Part shown: in pieces, positions 1 through 10,000 of the stretch
Numbering within the stretch: the first letter of the stretch is position 1
Layout of the letters: every line of letters begins with the position of its first letter
Assembly: GCF_001949145.1 (NCBI RefSeq)
Contig: NW_019091564.1
Location: 172,728 to 236,727, forward strand
From: Acanthaster planci
Taxonomy: Eukaryota; Echinodermata; Asteroidea; Valvatida; Acanthasteridae
Direction: 5' to 3'
Length of the DNA: 64,000 nucleotides
Translations under genes and position numbers: made by a program
Notes under the pieces: generated by a model
What the model was told of the DNA's origin: nothing
Database searches by the model: none
Seen by the model: only the letters and a program-made list of their open reading frames with translations

Positions 1-953
1 GTCTGAAATCCTAAATGAAAATACAACAAAAATACAATTTAAACTTAATGGGACAGATGTCCATTTTAAACAAATTTGAGGTAACATCGAAAACCAACCA
101 AAAGGCGATATTTCTGCAAACTTTGTTCGCCCATACAAGTTGGAGGAAAAATGAAAGTGGTCGTGTAGAAACAGTTTCAAGGTACATCAACACATTACTA
201 GGAATCAAGGTTCTTCCTGCTTTTTGCATTCAATTGGCAGGTCCCTTTAGGGTTTTTATTGACATTTGACCCTGTAGGGAGGTACATAGATCTTCTCCGG
301 TTACAGTCAAACAGCGACAAGGTCACAAGGTAATTGCCAATTGTAAGGCGGAAACATGCATAGAACTAACCACTTTCAACTATATCATTGATGTCCTACA
401 GTAATAACAACCCATACCTACCTAAACCAACCATAACCTAAAGATCACACACTGATTCCAATCTGGGCTTTAAAAATGTGTGATACCGCACACTTTTGTG
501 AGGGCAAAACAAGGGGGCCTGGTACACTGGAGAGAAAACATGATGACATTCTTTGACGCACTGAGGGTTCACTGGTCTGAGCATTTTTGTGTTTTTTTAA
601 AGGGGCCGGTTCCAAAACAACAAGTGTCGGCTTTGGAAATTGTGACATAACTGTGAACAAAAATCTGTCACATGCTGTTGGCTGGTAGATAAACGTCCAT
701 GTACTATACCGGTATGTTGACTGACCACATCAGCTGACCAGGTCTGATTCAGACCTGGGTAATATATATACATATGCTTTTTTTTTAAGTTTTAAAGAAC
801 CTAGATCTAAAACCATATGGCAAATATACACAAACTCGAATGACGAACAAACTCGCGCCTAACTAACATGCATAGGCCTATTTGGTCTAGATGGCATGCT
901 TGAAACAGCATGCCCACACACTGATTATGTGTTGTGGTTTGTCATCAACCCAC
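1..953. other. NOP14 intron 13 (partial), no exon recognised
   Basis: Both strands were read for the next NOP14 block (human IYLKITGLLFPTSDFWHP) and nothing convincing was seen. Holds one TAGGCCTA octamer at 873-880. Open frames here are short and have no family motif. Confidence 0.6.
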
Positions 954-1089
954 CATATCAAGCCCAGGGTAGACCCCCCGGCCTCTTCTCTCAGCCTCCT
1001 CCTCAAATTGCTGGTGCCGGTCCGCGATCAGTGCTTGCATGCACTGGCCAGCATGCAGGGAAGACTGAGCCGTCAGCTCATAGATATGC
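954..1089 (-). CDS. NOP14: NOP14 coding exon 13 (last in window)
   Basis: 136 nt, one base plus 45 codons: HIYELTAQSSLHAGQCMQAL then IADRHQQFEEEAERRG and VYPGLDM. It follows the human HLYHLCQMFPESAS...GLDVL segment. Acceptor ttacag, donor gtgggt, phase 0 out. The remaining exons were not found in 1-953. Confidence 0.85.
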
Positions 1090-4000
1090 CTGTAAGAGCA
1101 TTAATGGCTGTACTGGTTCATTCCTTGTCAGCTAAGGTGGAGAGGTGTAATCAGATTTACATATTCAACCTTCGGGGATGGGCATCTTCTTTTTGCTTCA
1201 GTTCTTGCCACTTGTCATAGGTCCATTACTAAGTTGATATCAAAAATTTACATGTGAAAGGGACTCATGGCACATGAGGCTATTAAGCCGAGGGTGCAGT
1301 GTGCGTTTAAGATGAAAAAGCTTTGTTCAACATTGTAGCAGATGGATTTCACTTCAGCAGAGTCAAATCTTTGGATCCATGTTGATGCCTAAGTGTTTTT
1401 ACACTGTAACAAGATTAATTTACACACTTTTCTGCTCCAGTTTCCTATGTACTGACTCACTGGCAGTGAAAATAGCTCGGACACCAGTGACTTGCAGATT
1501 TCTCACGGGATGCAAGCAGGTAATGTTACTGTTGTGTAACACAACGTTGTAGGTGATTTGATTCTACATAAATACCAAAGGCAGTTTAGCCATTTTGGGA
1601 GGCCGTCATGTGGCCGGTCTTAAATGGTTAATAACCCTCACACTCTAGGGTATGTTTGCTAGAAACGCTGTCAGGCACATCTGCCTGCATCGTTTGACAA
1701 AGTGGCTTGCCTGCCCAGTGTAACAAGCTCCAACAGGTTAACTCTCCCCAAGGCCAAACAGCCTGGGAGTCTGTGGTTGCCAGTCACCACAAGATCCACC
1801 AGTGGCACTGTTTAATAGGACTAACTCTCATTGTCTCAACATGGCCAGTTTGATCAGCTGCTGTTGATTGCCCAGTGTCTCAAGGTGCATCAGACTTTCA
1901 CACCTGGTGCACTGGGCTGCGTCTAGCAGGGTTTGGGATTAAGCACTGGCTGGCTGTACACCCCTTCATGTAGCAGGTGTCATGCTCACACCAATCTCTA
2001 TACATGTATAAGGAGATTATTTATGACTACTTGTGAGAAGAAAGTACCTTAACATGGCTAGAAGGGTGTTTGAAATTCAACGACAGAAAAACTGTTGCAC
2101 AAAAATCATTGGAACTTTATGATTTTAAAAACTTGCTTTGACTTCGTGACTCAAAAAGCATGTGCTTGACAGGTTTGAGACCAGCTCAGGAGAATGTAGT
2201 ACTTATGCGACATAATTCATGTTTGTGAAAATGCAAGCTAACACCTGGAGTCAGAAGGTACCCTTCAGAACTTGGCGCACTTTGTTCTGGAACAGCAAAA
2301 TCACAGTGTGCAAGACACCAGGTAACAATAACAGACACATATTCATAGCATGCAGGGATATAACAAAAAAAATGCTGTTAGAATCCTACTTTGTCAGCCC
2401 GTCCAGAAATTCCATCCTGACCGATTCCAGGTTGACGACATCACCGAAGTACCGCAGCAGTATCGTCAGGAGCGTGTCCAGTTTGTCTTTATTCCCCTTT
2501 GCCAGACTGGGGTGGTGGCAGGTCCGTATTCTCTCCACTATCAGGAACTGGTTGCTGTGCGACTGGCCGCCCACAAGGTCCATGAACTCTTCGTAATTCC
2601 CTGGTGCTGTCGGCCAAATGAAGAATACCAGTTTCATTACTCGGATACCTGAAGGTTGGATCAGTTTTGCAACAGCAAATACCGGACACCAGGTGTGAAA
2701 GTCTGATGCACCTTGAGGCACTGGGCAACTTTTCTTGGGTAAAATACCACTTCAGCATTTTGTGTTACCTATTAGCAAATGCAATTCCATAGAAATATAG
2801 ATGTAATGTCTTAATGGACAATTAAGGGTCCATCAAGAGTCCGTTACAAATTTTGACATGTCCGTCACAAGTCCAACACAAATAATCCAGTCCAAAATCT
2901 CACGCTCCTCCAAAGAACTACAACAAATATATTGGCTTGTTACTGTTCAGCCCTTGCTAGCTGTGACCTGACACCCAAATCAACTGGCGAGTGTGCTGTG
3001 ACCCCTGCAAGATTCAATTCTCTTTGAAAGGAATCCATTTTAATTGCGATGACTTTGAAAGGTGTTCCAGTACAGAAAACCTCTCTGCTTTTTTTGGTGC
3101 AGAAGATCAAATTCCCTTCGACAGAAAAAGACGGCGGAACTTTATTTCAGTCTCATTATACTTCTCAGGTATATACCCCGCAATTAGAGGAATGCCAACC
3201 TTTAAACGTGTACGGTAACTCCTCCTTGGCACTTTTTCGGATTGTTTCCCTCATCTGAAAAAAAGGGGGGGGGGAAACGTTTGAGGTGTCGTGGCACATG
3301 CTTTGCTGTTTACCATAAAACAGGAGCATTTTCGGCAATACAATTTCTCAAGTATGTCAAAGAAACATTGGTGGATATGCATTCCACACAATCAGAGAAG
3401 TATGAAGGTTTTGCAAATCAATTTCTGGTCTTTCAAGCAACACACGTGTATACCTTCACGAACTGTTATCTCCTCCATTGTACCGGAGGCCTGTTCTTTC
3501 CCTCTGATCAGTATATAAATTTCAGTTCAGTCAAACTCCTCACTTTTGCCATAATTAAGAAAAGAATTGGCATCATCTCCAGCTATGCAGGTGTAACAAC
3601 GGTACCCACTGTGCAAAACTACATACGCTTAACCGTTTTTACATGCATTCCTTTGTTTTGGATGTTTCTTTTTCTTCCTTTATACATGAACTACGTGGGT
3701 TTCAAACATGACTTGCAGTATACGAAGATCTGAATAACACAATGAACAGAGATGAAAGTTGCAAGGTAGAACCGCCCAATACGGAGTACAAGCTCCATTG
3801 ACATGAACGAGTTCCACGGTACCTCATTTGATATGGAAGGCTGGGCAGTTGAAGTCTCTTCCTCGCTATCACTCTCTGCATCGTCAGACTCTAGATCTGA
3901 GTGGTTATCTTCAAATTCGTCATCGTTGTCAGTATCATCACTTCCTTCATCTTCTCCATCCTCATCATTCTCATCATCTTCTTCCTCGTCGTCTTGGACG

Positions 4001-7000
4001 TTGTCGTCATCTTGATCTTCACCCTCTGCATTCACGGACTGACCTTTCTCTGAAATAACAATGAGGCATCTATCTAGGAGAAGCAGCCAATTTCAAAAAG
4101 CTTTACGTGATGGCGTACAGTGGAACATCGCTAATAATGTTCCATCATAAGTGCAAGTTTCTTCAACTTTGAGTTATTTATCATCAAATCTAAATGTTTT
4201 TCTTTTATTTCAACCAAATTTGTAATGCTTGGTAAAAAAGCACAAAACTTCCGTAGCCAAGGGGGATCTTCGGTATTTCCAAATGTTCGGTACCACTGTG
4301 GCTACACTTAAGCCAAGTTGTGCAACAAATTACGATTGATTTCACAAAACGTAAGCACTGTGTAAGTTCCTGACACAGTAATAGGTGGTGTGACTTGCAC
4401 CAAACAAAGCGAAAATGAACGATTTGACTAGCTCAGCATGTTCGGTTAAGCCTAATCATTGCTGAACCTAAAAAGGTTTAAACGAGAAAGGTACAACTTA
4501 GTTGTAGAAGGTAACGAAAAACTAGTTTGGCAGTGAGAGAACTGCAAGATTTTCAGTCCCGTTCCGAAGAAGAAAAGACAAAAACTTTTCCAAAATTGCA
4601 GGCGGAGATGATTCAACAACTGTTTGATGACTGTTGTTATATTGGAATGGAACAGCCGTCGTAAAAGCCATTACTGTCCTTGTCCAAGAAATATAATATT
4701 ATTAAACCGTGGCACAGCTACGCAACTTTTCTTGAAATCGAACGTAAGCATATTGCGCAGGACTGTGGCACAACTTTGTGGCAAAAGGTTTACGCATGGT
4801 TCAAAGTTACACCACTTTTGGTGAAATCGGCTGCTGGTTACTTTCTGCTTGCAATATCCCTTCTCCAAGATCACACAAACGTTGCCATAGTCTCTGTTCA
4901 ATACGTTGTTCCTCCGCGGTGCTCAAGTCCTTTTCTGAGTCTGACATGACAACTACGGCACTGCACAATACTGGCGTACAATTGGGAATTCAGGGAAATG
5001 GAGGAATGCCAAACCTCGGGGGCATTTGAACAGTGCGTTTGGGCTTGTAATGACATACAAGGGAAATAAAAGGATGATATTAGCTGACACTCAGCCTAAG
5101 AAAATGTGTGCTCTGATTACTGAAGTTGGACCGTGGAGGAAACCGAGTGTGGACGCACATCAAAAGGTTTTGCTAAAAGGGTTCGCTATTGGCGTAATGA
5201 TTTAAAACAGAATTGCAGTACTTCTGTCTGGAGCATTACCACATATGGGCATAGTGACCTTTCCGATACTGACAGAGCGATTTTTGTCAAAATTCAATTT
5301 TGAATATCTCAAGTTGGCCACGATGAATTTAAATCCCATCGATCTAAACGTGTTTTAGAACTTCTAGTTTATGTCTGCAGTCAGGGTTTTTTTGCACAGG
5401 CAATCAAATTTTTGTACATAAATAATTTCATTTATGCTTTTACTCCATATGCTGCAACATGTAAGAAAAGCACCCTGTAACACCTATGCAATCCTTTGCA
5501 GGCTGCTAGAACAAGCCTTGTAATTGGTCAACTTGCGCGAGATTGTAACGTAATAAGCTGTCCAAATATGGTAATACTCCAAACTGTACTTTAGCAGAAT
5601 TGGAAGTTCCTTATGATAAACTCTGTAGCGAAAAACTCACTAATATCTTCCCTACAAAAAAGCACTTGGCCTGGAACACTTAGGCTTGACCTGAATGACA
5701 ATTAGTATCTTTCTGTCAATTATACTCAGTTACAATACCCACGGCAGAAGCAATCAGAAATGGAAAGAGTCACTTACTAGCTTGGCTCCCAAACATGTCC
5801 ATGTTGATTGGCTTTCCGTCTTTATAGCTCAGTGCAGTCTTAGAAACAGCTTCTAATGCATACCTGGAGGAAGTGTTGGACAGTCAGATGTTATTCAACA
5901 TATGCTTGAAAAAAAAAACCAAATTTTATCACAGACAATGAGAGACTCCTTGGTTCTGAATGGCTCTGGAATGACTATTCCAGCACCCTTATTTGCAATT
6001 TCAATGCAATATGACTGAACTTTGTCCTTGATGTTACTAACATGTGCCAAGTCTGACCGGGACAGAAAGAAATTGTGAAAAAGTGTCTTGCCTGAGGACA
6101 TCAAGTAGAAATGCATTAAATCTTCACCAGCAGGGTCAGAAACTACATTCATGAATTCATGCCAGTGCTCAAGAAACTAAATACAATTATCACCTGAAAT
6201 ACTTTAAATACTTTAGGTCAATTTTTGTCAAAAGGATTTTGGACATGAAATGTTTCTTACCCATCATTGAGATCATCAGCCGACTGATGCCCAACCTTCC
6301 GTCTTGCCTCCTGCTCCTCCTCCGTGATTCCCAGCATCCTCCTCTGTCTGTCCTGCTCCAACTTGTCCAGTCTCTGCTTAGCCTCTCGGGCCACCTCTTC
6401 CGGTGTCTTCATCCTGTCTGTTGCCTAGGAAACCAACATCAAATCAACACTTCATTCTCCTTTGCTTTGTTGTGGACAAGTGCCCTCCTCCCTCCCTCCC
6501 TTCATCAGCGAACAGAAACAGGAATGTCTGTGTGATGGTCACTTGCTGACCAATGGCCTATATTCCATGGTAGCCTGTGCACAAAATATATTTTCGGTAC
6601 CAGCCAAAAATCCACCAGTGGTCAAACTTGTCCAGACTAGGCTGACCACACGATTCCCACCTCCACCAAGTGGTTATTCACAGTCAAAACAGCCATGGGG
6701 GGACAGGGAACAGTCTGCCCACCAGTCCTTACAGAGTGTATGTTAAAGGTAGAATGGATCATTTACTGCTATCCAAAAATCAACCAACCAAATTATTGTT
6801 GTAAATAGTAATTGGCTATCTGATAGTCCCTGTGGCCTTATCCCCTTATCCGCAGGACGTCATTTTCACAAAAGTGATAAATGATGGTCCTTTCGAAAAG
6901 AAGTATGAAATGACAACATGTTTGGAAATGTCCATGAACGCTGCCGCTATGCATTCTAACTTGTAACTCAGTGAATCCAACCGATTACCAGTACTTTTCA

Positions 7001-10000
7001 GTTCAAAAAGTGTATCTTAAATGGGCGTAAGCACTACACTGGCACTCGGAGAATTATTTGTTCTCCAATCTGATGCCACAAAGGAACTGCTTCTGTCTGG
7101 CACCCTAAACACCCAATTCAAACACACATATCGACTTTGCAGGATTATAAAGGTCTCACACTATTCCTCGCCTATTCAGATCTTCAGGATTTTTGTTATA
7201 TGCAAATAAGGTACGATATCAGAGCAAGATATGCCGTGGTAGCGCACTGCCAAACATCATGGGGACGAGGCTGCAACTCAAACCTACCTTTGCCTTCATG
7301 TCAAACATGAGCTCTCGGACAGTAACATCATAGTCATCTGCTGTGGGCTTGTTTTCCACAGTAGACTTTTTGCGCTAAAAAACAAAAGACAAGGTGTCGT
7401 CACAAATAACTCGGAGAATGAACACCAACAATATATACCTTTCTAATACATTCAAGATTCAAGAAACATTCAAGATTTGGGCCCACGCTTGCTTTGTATG
7501 CGCATTTGCACAGACAAATAGCAGGTATGTTCCTGGCAGCTAGTCCACAGCAGTAGTTTTATGGATCATAAATCTGGTGGACTATTTCTACCAAAACAGG
7601 CCAATGGCGCCTGAGACTTCAGACAGCTTAAAAACTTTCAGAGGCTCAAGATTGAGTTTGGTTTAGATTGAGAGATCCATCCCCCCCGCCCCCGAAACTT
7701 AGAGAATGTTTTCCTAGAATGGCAAATTTTAATAGCCTAGCTCGCCAGAGAATTAATGCCTGGTACCTTGGAGAAGGAAATGAGAGTGGAGACCGCCTGC
7801 CAGTCCTTGTTGAGCTTTTCAGTCAGGTTCAACATGTCTTCCTTCTGGTGCTGACGCTCATACTGCGGAAGTATAAATACAAGACATATCATCACGTCAG
7901 TAATTGAAAGTCCTTATTGAAAAATATTGCTTTAAACATGAAATCTGGTAACAAGATTTGGTAAATAAATGATGGGCCCCCAAATAATGGTACAAATGCA
8001 TATAGATCTCTCCCACTGGACTCCATGTTTGTAGGAAAATTACAACAGCGTATACAACGCTAACAGGTGCATGTGTGAACAGTGAACACGAATGCATGTG
8101 GATCAAATATCTTCGAAATACAGTGCAGCTGATGTGTGTCACAAAAATTTGAAGTACCAACTGCAGATGCACGTGGCAATTTGTAGGAAGTGGGGGGAAG
8201 TGACGTCACTTGAGAGAGACCTATAATCCAGAACATATTCCATTTCAATTGAAGAGAATTTCTTTCGAGCTTCAAAAAAAGGTCATGAGGCTAAGAATGA
8301 ACACAGCGGATTGGTAAAAGCTGAACACAATTCCACTTTCTCAAATATCACGGTAGGCACCTTGTGATGTACGAGGGGAGAAGACATATGACATTTCACG
8401 AACCTTGCACTAACGCACAATGTCAAGGGGAAATTTTCTAACTTTGGATGTTTAACACAAAGCTTTGTTTTTTTGCCCACGTCAGAGTGTTTACCTTGTC
8501 TTTCTTGGAGTTTGCGATGACTTCATCCAGAATTTCTTGGCGAGATTTAGGCTTTGTATTCTGCTCAAGAAAGAAACAATGAGGTTTGGTACAATCTTTG
8601 GCTGACAGTCTTATTTTTTCTTTAGTTGTACAAACATAATCTCTCAGAGATGGAGACTGCTCTATCAGTAGGTCTTAATATTGAGTTGCAAAACTAACTT
8701 CCGAGGCATTAATTAACTGAATCATCCTCACATCTGGGTCTTGTCGCTAAAAATTTTCAAAATCCTTAAAAGAAAAAACCTTGACTGAGCAGTAAACCAA
8801 TGGCAAATTCTTTGCACTACAACTTTCCAGAGCATTTTGCCTGTGAAGACCAGTAGCGACTAGGTTCAACCTGAAATCCTCCTAAGCCTCCTGGTGGATT
8901 TTGAGGGATACAGGAGAATACTTGCTCATTGAAAAATTATGGAGAGGTGGAAGGAGCCACAGAGGGGATACTCTTACCATCTTTTGCCTGCATAGTTTTG
9001 CCTATTGGCAAGTCTGCACAAGTTAAGGAAATTAGTGTTGTCAAGGAAGTACATGTACTTTGATTCCAAATGCTTCTCAACTTCTGAAAGTTCTTCCCTT
9101 CAACCTTACCTCTTCTTTTGTGCTCTCTGCTTTCTTCCTGGTCAGGAATCCTCCAAAGTGTTCCTCGGCCACATACTTTGCTGGAAGAAAAGTGTCGATT
9201 ACAGCATGGTGAATGACTAATAAAATCAAGCAGACAAGAGCTAACCAGATCAACAGGTAGATAAAAAAGCCAGGATACCAGACTTTAATGGACTCCATGC
9301 TCCAGAACTCCCTCACCCTTCTCATGTGCCATGCATACATGGTCCTGGTTTGTGCGCATTCAGGCAAAAGTTCAAACTTTGTAATACGCAAACATTTAAA
9401 ATGAACCTTCTGCCTTCATGGAAACCATCCTTCACAAGTGGCTCCTGTTGATAGGCCAAAAATGTGATCTCCAGTAACTGTACTGTGTTTACACTGCACA
9501 TGAAATGTGCAACAGACATGACAGAAGGTAGCCATTTTGGTAAGCACAAAGTTTTCAAAAATTGGGAGATAGGCATGAAATTTGATGATGGTGTACATCC
9601 AAAAATGAGACTGACTTTGATTTTTGGATGACAAATGCAGTAGCTATTGAGAAAGGACCAATCATATCAATGACTATTAATGCAATGTCATATTGATGAA
9701 ACTGACTATACACTGTACATGTGTAAATTACCAACAGAGTGACACTGAAGACCACAAGGACAATGACCAAAATTGATTGTTGTCAATAAATATTGGTGAT
9801 TTTTGTGCCATGTAAGTAATCGGCAGTCCAGCGTTTTCAATGACGACAAGATAAGAGAGAGAGGTGAGAGGGTTTAACACCTTCGCATTTTCCTGCCGCC
9901 ACAGGACTTATTGCTCCCTCCTAGCCTTGCACAGTAAAAAAGCAGACCCGCGACGTTGTACCCCCATTGTCGAGTCTCTCTTGTCCTGCACACTCTGATC

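Noticed and set aside
2391-2758. Several overlapping frames on both strands across 2.2-2.8 kb
   Set aside because: Shadows of NOP14 exon 12 in other frames.
3691-4035. Open frame on the minus strand continuing from the acidic tract to 3691
   Set aside because: Only the part to 3823 is exon; beyond the gtaccg donor the sequence has no NOP14 similarity, and exon 11 joins perfectly.
4624-5029. Group of open frames around 4.6-5.0 kb
   Set aside because: Both strands are open but no family motif; lies within NOP14 intron 9.
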